Positions 33,728 through 42,664 of a stretch of 64,000 bases of DNA are shown here, piece after piece. The stretch's first letter is position 1, and the number at the start of each line of letters is the position of its first letter. A program made the position numbers and the translations under genes. The DNA is from Endoryza foliicola (GTDB lineage Bacteria > Bacteroidota > Bacteroidia > Chitinophagales > Chitinophagaceae), in the NCBI GenBank assembly GCA_965226965.1, contig OZ245715.1:2666001-2730000 (forward strand), in the 5' to 3' direction. The notes below the pieces were generated by a model that was not told where the DNA came from, searched no databases, and saw only the letters and a program-made list of their open reading frames with translations.

Positions 33728-36244
33728 ATGACCAGAAAGTATTTACTCCTATTCTTTGTGCTGATAAATGCAACAGCTTTTTCGCAAACTGGATTTATTA
33801 TATCAGGCAAGGTTACCGAAGAAGGAAATAATAAACCAATGGCAAATGCCACTATTCATTTAAAGGGCAGCCCATACAGTACATTATCTAAAACAGATGG
33901 TTCTTTCCGGCTCCATGTAACTGACTGGTATGATAGCCTGGAAATTACTTCTGTAGGGTTTGAGCATTTTACTGTTGCATTGCAAAAAAAAAGCACTACC
34001 GGCATAGCAGTAACTATGAAACCCAAAGCAAATGCTTTGCAGGAAGTAGTAATAGGGGTTACTAAAAAGCCCGGTAAAAGCTTTATGGAAAAAGTAATTG
34101 ACCATAAAGCCAACAACAATCCTTCCCGTTTTCGCAGCTATAGCTATCAGCGTTATACAAGAAATGAGCTGGACATAGACCATATTGACTACGAAAAAGC
34201 AAAAGGCAGCGGTTTAAAAAGCCTGATGCTGAAAACCTACAGCAAACTCGACAGTAATGCAAAAGACGATAAGGAATTACCTATTTATTTTGCTGAACGA
34301 CTTGCTAATAATTACCACTCTATTTCGCCAAATATTGAGAGAGAAAATATAATAGCTAAGAAAAATCTCGGACTGAAAACTGACAACTTGCTGAGCAAAT
34401 TAGATAAGTTCTATTTCTTCTTTAACGTTTATGACGACTGGCTTCCCATCTTCGACCAGACCTATGTAAGCCCTTTAAACTCCAATGCGTTTTCTTATTA
34501 CAAATATTTTGAAGGCGGCACCATGCTTTCTGATAATGGGGATACACTGCAACAAATCAGGTTTACACCCTTACACAGTTACGAAAGGGCTTTCAGCGGA
34601 ACCCTATGGATAAACACCAAAACATTGGCTGTGGAAACAGTGGATATGCACCTGAGCAAAACGGCCAATCTCAATTTTGTAAATGATATTAACTACAGCC
34701 AGGATTATAAACGGGTATATGACAGTGCCAGTGACAAGCTGGTATATATGCCTTATAAATTTACCAGCGAAGTAAAATTTGAAAGTGGTTTGGCATTGCT
34801 TGGCATCCCCGTGCCGGAAGATAAAAACAGCATGAAGTTTATTATCAAGAACACTACTGTAACGGATAAAATACAATTAAATACTTCAGAGCCATCAGCT
34901 GTGTTATCAAGCCTCATAAAGAAAGAACAAACTACAAACTGGGATAAATCAGAAACGTTTTGGGTGCAAAACAGGCCGGATTCACTAACCACCCATGAAA
35001 AAAATATTTACAAAATGGTGGATTCTTTAAAAGAGAACAACCGTTTTCAGAGAGATGTGAAACTGATTGCTTTTGCAGGCACCGGTTATTGGGATTTTGG
35101 CAAATATGTCCGCATTGGCCCTTACTCTTCTTTTGTAAGCCGCAACCCAATTGAAGGGTGGCGTTTCAGAACCGGATTTTGGACCATGCCCGGCATCAGC
35201 AAAAAAATAAACCTGTACGGTTACGGCGCATACGGCACCAAAGACCAGAAACTAAAAGGTATGCTGGGCCTGAAGTATGTATGGAATGAAGCAAGGTGGA
35301 CAAAAACGTCCATCTCATACGGCAGCGATTATGATTTCATCATTGACCAGGATGATGAACTGGATAAGGATAATATTGTCAATTCCCTTTTTAGAAAGAA
35401 TATCCCTTTTACACGGATGTACATTAAGCAGGCATTGCTGAAGCATGAGCAATACCTGTCGCCCAACTTTACTGCCAAAGCCTCATTAACCTATAAGGAA
35501 TTGAATCCTGTATTTGATTTTAAATACCGGCCTATCAATCCGGCTATAGATAAACCATACGACAGTGTTTTTGTAAAACGCCTGCCCGTTGCAGAAGCAT
35601 CAATAGGCATCCGCTATGCACATAAAGAACGAACCACCATACTCAATTATGACAACATTAAATTGGGCACCTTTTCCCCGGTACTATACGCAAATTATAC
35701 CTATGGTTTTGAGCAGGGCAAAGCACAGTTTGAATATCATAAAGTAAATATTGGCATGGAACAGCGGTTGCGGCTGCCACCTAAAATGATGCTGTATTAC
35801 AAACTGGAAGCTGGTAAAGTTTTTGGCACTATACCTTACCTGTTGCTCAATGTGCCTGCTGGTAATGAATATTATGTTGCCAGTAAGTACCAGTTTAACA
35901 CAATGGCACCGTATGAGTTTGCATCTGACAAATATATAAGCCTGCATTCGAGGCTATACCTCGGTGGTACTTTGTTTGATAAGGTGCCGTTGCTGCGGAA
36001 ATTAGGTTGGCGGGAAAGGTTCTCGTTTAATTCCTATTGGGGAAATATGAGTAAAGCAAATATTGATTACAACAAGAGTTCAAATTTTAACCTGGTTGGC
36101 AAGGCTCCTTTTATGGAAGCCAGTGTGGGCATTGAAAACATATTTCATGTGATGAGTATTGAATATTACCGGAGATTGAATTATTTGAATAACCCTTACG
36201 CAAAAAAAGACGGTATCTACGTTGGTGTAACGCTTATGTTTTAA
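33728..36244 (+). CDS. DUF5686 outer membrane protein with CarboxypepD_reg-like domain
   Basis: 838 residues from ATG 33728, which gives the signal peptide RKYLLLFFVLINATAFSQ; the frame is open from 33680, but that stretch is promoter DNA. Residues 20-105 are a CarboxypepD_reg-like domain (IISGKVTEEGNNKPMANATI). The remainder is the DUF5686 barrel, ending GIYVGVTLMF. The role is unknown; related proteins are predicted surface or OM-assembly factors. It leads a plus-strand operon with DUF2147, a fatty acid hydroxylase and an acyl-carrier-like gene. Confidence 0.85.
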   Translation: MTRKYLLLFFVLINATAFSQTGFIISGKVTEEGNNKPMANATIHLKGSPYSTLSKTDGSFRLHVTDWYDSLEITSVGFEHFTVALQKKSTTGIAVTMKPKANALQEVVIGVTKKPGKSFMEKVIDHKANNNPSRFRSYSYQRYTRNELDIDHIDYEKAKGSGLKSLMLKTYSKLDSNAKDDKELPIYFAERLANNYHSISPNIERENIIAKKNLGLKTDNLLSKLDKFYFFFNVYDDWLPIFDQTYVSPLNSNAFSYYKYFEGGTMLSDNGDTLQQIRFTPLHSYERAFSGTLWINTKTLAVETVDMHLSKTANLNFVNDINYSQDYKRVYDSASDKLVYMPYKFTSEVKFESGLALLGIPVPEDKNSMKFIIKNTTVTDKIQLNTSEPSAVLSSLIKKEQTTNWDKSETFWVQNRPDSLTTHEKNIYKMVDSLKENNRFQRDVKLIAFAGTGYWDFGKYVRIGPYSSFVSRNPIEGWRFRTGFWTMPGISKKINLYGYGAYGTKDQKLKGMLGLKYVWNEARWTKTSISYGSDYDFIIDQDDELDKDNIVNSLFRKNIPFTRMYIKQALLKHEQYLSPNFTAKASLTYKELNPVFDFKYRPINPAIDKPYDSVFVKRLPVAEASIGIRYAHKERTTILNYDNIKLGTFSPVLYANYTYGFEQGKAQFEYHKVNIGMEQRLRLPPKMMLYYKLEAGKVFGTIPYLLLNVPAGNEYYVASKYQFNTMAPYEFASDKYISLHSRLYLGGTLFDKVPLLRKLGWRERFSFNSYWGNMSKANIDYNKSSNFNLVGKAPFMEASVGIENIFHVMSIEYYRRLNYLNNPYAKKDGIYVGVTLMF

Positions 36245-36263
36245 ACTGAATAAATAATTTGTT

Positions 36264-36716
36264 ATGAAATACGTTGCTCTTGCTGCTATCATTGTTTCGA
36301 TGACTTCATTCAAAACTCCAAAGAGTACTAATGCTGATAAAATTGTAGGCAGGTGGATTGCCAATGAGGATAAGAATCTAATAGTTCAGGTTTATAAATC
36401 AGGCACTGAATTTAAAGCAATGATTGTATGGTTTGATGACAGTGATGATAAGACAAGGCCAATGGCAACAAGGTGTGATGCGAAGAACCCGGATAAGACT
36501 TTGCGGAGCAGGAAACTGATAGGGCTTGAAGTTTTACGGGGCCTTACCTACAATGCAGAAGAAGATGAATGGCAGGACGGCCATATCTACGACCCATCAA
36601 GCGGTAAGGAATATTGTGCAAAGGCATGGCTCACCACCGAAGGAATGTTAAAAGTAAGAGGCTATTGGCATTTTGAAATCTTTGGACAAAATATGTGTTT
36701 TACAAAAACCAACTAA
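36264..36716 (+). CDS. DUF2147 secreted protein
   Basis: 150 residues with a short signal-like N-terminus (KYVALAAIIVSMTSF). The DUF2147 pattern is clear: IVGRWIANEDKNLIVQVYK, an internal IGLEVLRGLTYNAEEDEWQDGHIYDPSSGKEY, and a final GYWHFEIFGQN. The fold is lipocalin-like and the ligand unknown. It starts 19 nt after the DUF5686 stop. Confidence 0.83.
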   Translation: MKYVALAAIIVSMTSFKTPKSTNADKIVGRWIANEDKNLIVQVYKSGTEFKAMIVWFDDSDDKTRPMATRCDAKNPDKTLRSRKLIGLEVLRGLTYNAEEDEWQDGHIYDPSSGKEYCAKAWLTTEGMLKVRGYWHFEIFGQNMCFTKTN

Positions 36717-36724
36717 TTCAACTA

Positions 36725-37579
36725 ATGGAATCAATTAAACATTTTATAACGGCAAACGGGCATCAGGTGCAGCTTTGGATTTTCATTGTGCTGTTTGTAT
36801 TTATCTGGAATATTGAAAATCTGGCTGGTGTACTGTTCAATTATAAAAAATGGAAACATGCTTTTATTAATGCGCCATTTATTTTAACAAGTATTCCCGG
36901 TCAGTTGCTGCTGGGTTTAGCATTCATTAAAACCATTGAATGGACAACCCAGCATCAATTCGGCATCTTATACCTGGTACCGAAAAACGTAAGTACTGTA
37001 TGGGTATTTATTGCATCTTTTGTATTGCTGGACCTTGGGGAATACGGGTATCACGTAATCATGCACAAAGTAAAAAGGCTATGGATGTTTCATGCAGTAC
37101 ATCATAGTGATAATGTTGTGGATGTATCTACTACTTTACGGGAACATCCGGGAGAAAACATAGTACGGTTATCTTTCACACTTTTATGGGTGTTTATTAC
37201 AGGCACTGCTTTCTGGATGCTGATGTTGCGCCAGGTTATACAGGCAATGACCACTTTATTCGCTCACATGAATTACCGGTTACCTGAAAAATTTGATGCA
37301 ATCATAAGTATGATATTTATTACCCCAAACCTTCACCAGGTACATCACCATTACAAACAGCCTTATACGGATTGCAATTACGGCGATGTGCTCAGCATTT
37401 GGGACAGAATATTTGGTACCCTGAAAAGAATGCCGGCTGACCAACTGGTGTTTGGCGTGGATACTTATATGTGCAAAAAAGAAACAACCCATTTTATTTC
37501 ACTGGTAAAAATTCCCTTTGGCAGATACCGTAAAGCAAATAGAAATGAAAATAACGCTACTTCAACAATTTTAAAATGA
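36725..37579 (+). CDS. Sterol desaturase / fatty acid hydroxylase family protein
   Basis: 284 residues from ATG 36725; the frame opens 10 codons earlier inside the DUF2147 gene, so the shorter start is preferred. The di-iron histidine clusters are complete: HVIMH, then HAVHHSD, then HQVHHHYKQP, in a membrane protein with about four helices. Such enzymes hydroxylate or desaturate lipids or sterol-like compounds at the membrane. Its 3' end overlaps the next gene by ATGA, and that gene encodes an acyl-carrier-like protein, which hints at an acyl substrate. Confidence 0.85.
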   Translation: MESIKHFITANGHQVQLWIFIVLFVFIWNIENLAGVLFNYKKWKHAFINAPFILTSIPGQLLLGLAFIKTIEWTTQHQFGILYLVPKNVSTVWVFIASFVLLDLGEYGYHVIMHKVKRLWMFHAVHHSDNVVDVSTTLREHPGENIVRLSFTLLWVFITGTAFWMLMLRQVIQAMTTLFAHMNYRLPEKFDAIISMIFITPNLHQVHHHYKQPYTDCNYGDVLSIWDRIFGTLKRMPADQLVFGVDTYMCKKETTHFISLVKIPFGRYRKANRNENNATSTILK

Positions 37580-37902
37580 AACACACAGCATTTATAATGC
37601 CGCTTTATACGCCGGATATAATGGAGTACATAGCAGGAAGAGAAGTGGTTTGCCAATTGGTTTTGGAAGAATGTAAACTAAAATCAGTTTGCGGAGACAA
37701 TGCAGTTACCGGGAAAACCAGCTTGTTTACCGATTTGCTTTTCTCCGTTGGGGATATTATAGAACTGATATTAGCAGCGGGCAGACAGCTAAAAATAAAA
37801 TTCTCTTACAATTTGATTTTGCAAATGGATAATTATTCCAGTGTTGAAGACCTTGCAACTTTATTGTGGAAATATATGTGCAGGGTGGTGAGATTTAATT
37901 AG
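37576..37902 (+). CDS. Acyl-carrier-like small protein lacking the phosphopantetheine serine
   Basis: 108 residues. Residues 51-100 resemble the second half of an acyl carrier protein: TDLLFSVGDIIELILAAGRQ, then YSSVEDLATLLWKYM as helix IV. Aligned without gaps to the ACP motif DLGADSLDTVEL, the modified Ser is replaced by Val, with Ser one position earlier. It could be a degenerate carrier, a docking protein or a convergent fold. Translation is coupled to the hydroxylase gene through ATGA. The resemblance is by eye only. Confidence 0.5.
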   Translation: MKHTAFIMPLYTPDIMEYIAGREVVCQLVLEECKLKSVCGDNAVTGKTSLFTDLLFSVGDIIELILAAGRQLKIKFSYNLILQMDNYSSVEDLATLLWKYMCRVVRFN

Positions 37903-37951
37903 ATTTTCTGCAAGTGTAATTTGGAAACAGCATCATAAATCATAAGTACAA

Positions 37952-38599
37952 TTGACGATTCAATCATTGATAAAGATATTTAGTTGGGGGTTACTGATAA
38001 GTTTTTTGGGGTCGCTTCCATTGGGGCCTTTAAACCTTTTTACTACTTATGTTTCGGTATCAAAAGGTGCCGGTGCAGGCTTTGCGTTTGCTGCAGGCTG
38101 CATACTGGCCGAGCTGATTTTTGTACGCCTTGCAGTAATATCAATGGGCTGGATAAGCCAAAGGCAGCAGTTATTTAAAGTATTGGAGTGGATTACCATA
38201 CTTATCATTCTTCTGCTTGCGGTATATAGTTTTATAGCAGCTTACCAACGTACAGGCTTTAGTTCAGCTATGCCTGCGAATTTAGAATTTCCTTTTTGGT
38301 CTGGTGTTGCAATCAGTGCATTGGACCCGATGAAAATACCGTTCTGGTTTTTATGGAGCAGTTTTTTGCTTGGTAAAAAAATACTGATTCCTGAGAGGGA
38401 CTTTTATAATTACTACACCGCAGGCATAGGAGTTGGTTCATTGTTGGGCTTTATGATTTTTATATATGGCGGCAATTATTTTATCAATTCCATAAAGTCA
38501 AACCAATACATCATTAATTGGATAATTGGGACTGTGCTGATGCTAACCGCAGGCATACAGGTGTACCGGTTTTTTAACCCTAAAGTTGCCAAAGCATAA
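37952..38599 (+). CDS. LysE-family transporter
   Basis: 215 residues with six hydrophobic segments. The N-terminal signature LISFLGSLPLGPLNLFTTYV matches the LysE/RhtB family of amino-acid or metabolite exporters. TTG at 37952 is the only plausible start, because a stop codon lies four codons upstream and no in-frame ATG precedes the first helix. It is separated from the acyl-carrier-like gene by 49 nt. The substrate is unknown. Confidence 0.75.
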   Translation: MTIQSLIKIFSWGLLISFLGSLPLGPLNLFTTYVSVSKGAGAGFAFAAGCILAELIFVRLAVISMGWISQRQQLFKVLEWITILIILLLAVYSFIAAYQRTGFSSAMPANLEFPFWSGVAISALDPMKIPFWFLWSSFLLGKKILIPERDFYNYYTAGIGVGSLLGFMIFIYGGNYFINSIKSNQYIINWIIGTVLMLTAGIQVYRFFNPKVAKA

Positions 38600-38648
38600 A
38601 CTAAATTAAAATAACATAAGAGATTATAATAACCTTAAGGACGATAAC

Positions 38649-39920
38649 TCAGGAATTTTTAACGCTTACATTGAAAGAATGTAAACTATCAGCGTAGTTA
38701 TAGGTAATGTCAGCTTTATACAAATTACAAATCCGCTTGGCAATCTCAAGACCAAGGCCAACGCTATTGGCATCAGCCGTTTGCTTTTGAAAACGCTGAA
38801 AAAGCCTGGATGCATCTAATGGTTTTGTGTTGCCTGTATTGCTGATATTAAATTGATTGGGTTCAATGATTATATTAATTCTGCCGCCCTGCACATTATG
38901 GCGAATAGCATTTGACAGTAAGTTGCCAATCAGAATTTCAATCAAAGTTTGGTTTGCATGAATTACTGCATCACCAGCCACTCTTGTATGAAGGGATATG
39001 TTTTTTTGGTTGAGTGCATTTTTATATTGCTCTGCCAGTTTTTGAACTGCTTTGTCAATATTTACGGGTTCTTTTTCGGTAAACTGGTTATTCTCAATTT
39101 TCGAAAGTAAGAGTAGTGTTTTATTTAACCGGTTCATCCGCTGGCCGGCCTCTGATAGTTCTGTAATGAGCTCTGCCTGGTCACTGGTAAGCGGTGTAGT
39201 TTGCATCAGCAGTTCAACCTTACTCTGAAATACCGCCAGTGGTGTTTGCATTTCGTGTGATGCATTCTCTGTAAACTCCTTCTGCGAAAGATAAACTTCA
39301 TGATTCCGGTTGGTGAGATTGCTGATAGTTTTATTTAAATCAGCAAATTCATCAATTTCAGTTTTTTCCAGTTCGATACTTTTCTCGCTTTCTATTTTGT
39401 ATTCATGCAGTTTACCTAATGTAACATAAAAAGGTTTCCAGAGTTTTTTTGAATGATACCGGGTAATAAATAACAAACCCACAATTATGAGTACTAAAAT
39501 TATTGCCTGCACCATTACTATGCTGAATATCAAATTATCGTTATCTACCAGTGATTTACTTATCGTGATGTTGTACCATTCATTATTCAGCACCACGGTG
39601 CTTTCTAAAACCCGATGTGGTACATTTTCTTTAGCAATAGAATCAAAGAATGAAAGGGTATAGATGGAATCTTTTATCCTTTTTGTGTTTGCAGGTTTGA
39701 TATGAATATCAGGTTCAAAAACCTGGAAATACTCAAAGGGTTTGTTTGCAATTACTTTTTGCATCTTTGCCACCAGGTCAGCTTTCTGGGCTACAAGGTC
39801 TTCGTCCACATCTTCAGCAACAATACTTGTCAGCTCAAAATAGAAAACTGGCATTGATACAAACAGTACCAATACTGAGTACACGATATATCCCTTGAGC
39901 GACTTGTTGAGTAATTTCAT
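38649..39920 (-). CDS. Sensor histidine kinase
   Basis: 423 residues. Two membrane helices (12-30 and 131-152) enclose a roughly 100-residue periplasmic sensor rich in acidic residues at its start (VAEDVDEDL). HisKA with phosphoacceptor His222 (NASHEMQTPLAVFQ). HATPase_c has the N box GNLLSNAIRHN, a short G1 (NISNTGNTKPLD) and G2 (GLGLEIAKRICNLY). The stop of the response regulator gene is 3 nt upstream, so both come from one mRNA. I infer that it senses an envelope or cation signal. Confidence 0.9.
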   Translation of the reverse strand: MKLLNKSLKGYIVYSVLVLFVSMPVFYFELTSIVAEDVDEDLVAQKADLVAKMQKVIANKPFEYFQVFEPDIHIKPANTKRIKDSIYTLSFFDSIAKENVPHRVLESTVVLNNEWYNITISKSLVDNDNLIFSIVMVQAIILVLIIVGLLFITRYHSKKLWKPFYVTLGKLHEYKIESEKSIELEKTEIDEFADLNKTISNLTNRNHEVYLSQKEFTENASHEMQTPLAVFQSKVELLMQTTPLTSDQAELITELSEAGQRMNRLNKTLLLLSKIENNQFTEKEPVNIDKAVQKLAEQYKNALNQKNISLHTRVAGDAVIHANQTLIEILIGNLLSNAIRHNVQGGRINIIIEPNQFNISNTGNTKPLDASRLFQRFQKQTADANSVGLGLEIAKRICNLYKADITYNYADSLHSFNVSVKNS

Positions 39921-39923
39921 TCG

Positions 39924-40598
39924 TTAAATATCAAACTTATAGCCCATTCCGTAAATGGATTTTATATAATCTTCACAACCGGCCTGCACCATTTTCTTCT
40001 TCAGGTTCTTCATGTGGGCATAAATGAAATCAAAGTTATCAAACACATCTGCTTCATCACCCGAAAGATGCTCTGCAATAGCATTTTTTGAAACAACCCG
40101 GTTTTTGTTGGAAACAAGATAAAGTAACAGGTCGTATTCTTTTCTTGTAAGGTCAACTCCTTTACCATTTACTGAGATTGTTTTGGCAAGGGTATCAATA
40201 GTAAGTTCATTCAACACAAGCACTTTATTCCCATCAAATCTTCTGCGCCGGATAACTGCGGCAATTCTTGCACTTAGTTCAGAAAGATGAAATGGTTTTG
40301 CCAGGTAATCATCTGCGCCAAGATTTAAACCGGCAATTCGGTCATCAATAGAATTTTTAGCTGAAATAATTATTACACCATCCGTTTTATTATCGGCCTT
40401 TAATCCTTTCAGCACATTCAGCCCGTTTCCATCTGGCAGGGTAATATCAAGCAATACACAGTCATAGTCGAAAGACTCTGTTTTATCCAATGCCGTCTTA
40501 AAATCAGGTGCAATTTCACACAGATAATTCTCCTGCTTCAGGTAGGCCACAATGCTCTTACTAAGCTCTTTCTCGTCTTCTACTATCAGTAATTTCAT
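39924..40598 (-). CDS. OmpR/PhoB-family response regulator
   Basis: 224 residues. Receiver domain with acidic pair (VEDEKEL), phosphoacceptor Asp51 (LLDITLPDGNGL), Ser79 and Lys101 (YLAKPF). The C-terminal winged helix has VDLTRKEYDLLLYLVSNKNRVVSKNAI and ends IKSIYGMGYKF. OmpR-type regulators bind head-to-tail repeats with about one helical turn per half-site. One such repeat lies in its own promoter (40612-40646), so autoregulation is likely. It is the best candidate to bind all nine boxes. Confidence 0.92.
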   Translation of the reverse strand: MKLLIVEDEKELSKSIVAYLKQENYLCEIAPDFKTALDKTESFDYDCVLLDITLPDGNGLNVLKGLKADNKTDGVIIISAKNSIDDRIAGLNLGADDYLAKPFHLSELSARIAAVIRRRRFDGNKVLVLNELTIDTLAKTISVNGKGVDLTRKEYDLLLYLVSNKNRVVSKNAIAEHLSGDEADVFDNFDFIYAHMKNLKKKMVQAGCEDYIKSIYGMGYKFDI

Positions 40599-40611
40599 CT
40601 CAAAGTTTTCA

Positions 40612-40646
40612 TAAAATAAAGGTACAATTCTGAAGGGATTCTGAAT
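40612..40646 (-). promoter_or_regulatory. Direct-repeat box upstream of the two-component operon
   Basis: Gene orientation ATTCAG-AATCC-CTTCAG, with half-sites at 40645-40641 and 40634-40630, 11 bp apart. TTATTTTA (40619-40612) is 10 bp downstream. It lies 32 nt before the ATG and 8 nt from the stop of the metal ATPase gene upstream, so the operon has its own promoter. Confidence 0.72.
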
Positions 40647-40653
40647 AAGTGCT

Positions 40654-42654
40654 TCAAAATCGCATTCTCTGTATTCTCACTGCATTCAAAATCGCCAGCA
40701 TAGCCACCCCCACATCGGCAAACACAGCTTCCCACATTGTTGCCAGCCCGCCTGCTCCCAAAATCAATACAATCACTTTAACAGCAAAGGCCAATGCTAT
40801 ATTTTGCCAGACAATTTTGGTTGTTGTTTTACCAATTTGTATAGCAGTAGCTATTTTTGAAGGATGGTCAGTTTGAATGATAACATCGGCTGTTTCAATA
40901 GCAGCATCGCTTCCTAAACCTCCCATTGCAATCCCTACATCACTCAAGGCAAGTACAGGTGCGTCATTAATACCATCACCTACAAAAGCCACTACATTCA
41001 CCTTATCCTGTTTAAGGGCTTCTACTTTTTGTACTTTATTTTCGGGCAGCAGGTCGCCATAGGCTTTGTCAATGCCCAAATACTTTGCAACTTTATCTAC
41101 AACGGCTTGTTTGTCTCCGCTCAGCATCGTTGTTTTTACATTCAGTTTGTGCAACGCATCTACTGCTTGTTTACTATCCTCTTTTATTTCGTCGGCAATA
41201 GTCAGGTAGCCTGCCAGCTTTCTGTCAATTGCCACTATTACAATTGTATCCACTATCGTTCTTAATCCGTCATTCACCGGCACTTTCATCATATCCATTA
41301 ACTTCGCATTACCAGCCAGCACTTCCTTTCCATTCACTTCTCCTTTTAACCCGTGGCCACTAATTTCTTCCAGTGCATCTACCTGTATTTTACTAAAGCT
41401 CTTATTTGCATACTCCACAACAGCTTTGGCAACAGGATGGGTGGATTTTGCTTCCAGTGCGGCAGCAAGTGGCAACCATTCGTCCTGTGGAATGTCATAA
41501 CTCTCCACTTCCTGCACTTTAAAAACAGCTTTGGTAAGTGTTCCGGTTTTATCCATTACTACCTGGTTTATTTTGGTCATTAAATCAAGGTAGTTAGAGC
41601 CTTTGAATAGAATACCAGCCCGGGATGCGGCACCAATACCTCCGAAATAGCCCAATGGAATAGAAATCACCAATGCACAAGGGCAACTGATAACAAGAAA
41701 AATTAAAGCCCGGTAGAGCCATGTGTTGAAAACATAATTATCAACAATAAAATATGGTATTATTGTTATGCCAATTGCAAGAAACACAACAATAGGAGTG
41801 TATATTCTTGCAAACTTCCTGATGAATTGCTCTGTTTTTGCTTTTCTTGTGGTTGCATCTTGTACAAGTGTCAATATTCTTGCAAGCGAAGAATCATTAA
41901 AAAGTTTTATCACTTTTAGCTCCACTACTTTTTCCTGGTTAATCATTCCGGCCAGTACTGTTTCCCCTTTGGAGAAAGTAGAAGGTTTACTTTCTCCGGT
42001 TAATGCTGATGTATTGAATGAACTTCCGTCACTTAACATTTCTCCATCCAGCGGCACTCTTTCACCAACTTTTATCTGAATGGTTTCACCAACCTTTACA
42101 TTTTCAGGTGGTAGATTTACGTAAATGCCATTTCTCAACACCTCAGCACTGTCCGGTCTTACATCCAGCAATGCTTTAATGCTTCTCTTAGCACGGTTAA
42201 CAGCAGCATCCTGAAATAATTCTCCCACTGCGTAGAAAAGCATTACCGCTACACCTTCCGGATATTGGCCAATATAAAAAGCACCAATAGTAGCCACACT
42301 CATCAGGAAAAACTCGGTAAATACATCTCCTTTAATAGCTGTTTTTATTCCTTTAATCACCACAGGTAAACCAACAGGAACATAAGCAACAATATACCAT
42401 GCAAGCCGAGCCCAACCTGAAAACCAGGATGGAGTTGGTTTTATCCAGTTATCCATAGCAATGCCCAGCATCAAAAGTGTAAAACTGGCTATTGCTGGTA
42501 ACCAGGGCTTTATTCCCGGGCCTTCCTCTTCACCATGATTATGCCCGTCGTCATCACTATGCATGGATACCACTTTTGCATCGTTTAATTTTTCATCCAG
42601 ATTGCAACAGGCTTCCTGCTCTGCAATTTTTGTTTCATCATGTTTATGTGCCAT
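40654..42654 (-). CDS. Zn/Cd/Pb-type P1B ATPase with His-rich N-terminus
   Basis: 666 residues. No HMA domain; instead residues 1-45 hold metal-binding groups (MAHKHDETK, EQEACCNLDEK, DDDGHNHGEEEGPG). Core motifs: SALTGESKPSTFSKG, the transport motif ISCPCALVISIPLGYF, VVMDKTGTLT, SHPVAKA, and FVGDGINDAPVLALSDVG. CPC with this N-terminus fits zinc/cadmium exporters. It is the last gene of an operon with the NicO-like transporter (10 nt upstream) and a methyltransferase. Confidence 0.88.
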   Translation of the reverse strand: MAHKHDETKIAEQEACCNLDEKLNDAKVVSMHSDDDGHNHGEEEGPGIKPWLPAIASFTLLMLGIAMDNWIKPTPSWFSGWARLAWYIVAYVPVGLPVVIKGIKTAIKGDVFTEFFLMSVATIGAFYIGQYPEGVAVMLFYAVGELFQDAAVNRAKRSIKALLDVRPDSAEVLRNGIYVNLPPENVKVGETIQIKVGERVPLDGEMLSDGSSFNTSALTGESKPSTFSKGETVLAGMINQEKVVELKVIKLFNDSSLARILTLVQDATTRKAKTEQFIRKFARIYTPIVVFLAIGITIIPYFIVDNYVFNTWLYRALIFLVISCPCALVISIPLGYFGGIGAASRAGILFKGSNYLDLMTKINQVVMDKTGTLTKAVFKVQEVESYDIPQDEWLPLAAALEAKSTHPVAKAVVEYANKSFSKIQVDALEEISGHGLKGEVNGKEVLAGNAKLMDMMKVPVNDGLRTIVDTIVIVAIDRKLAGYLTIADEIKEDSKQAVDALHKLNVKTTMLSGDKQAVVDKVAKYLGIDKAYGDLLPENKVQKVEALKQDKVNVVAFVGDGINDAPVLALSDVGIAMGGLGSDAAIETADVIIQTDHPSKIATAIQIGKTTTKIVWQNIALAFAVKVIVLILGAGGLATMWEAVFADVGVAMLAILNAVRIQRMRF

Positions 42655-42664
42655 AAAACTTTAT

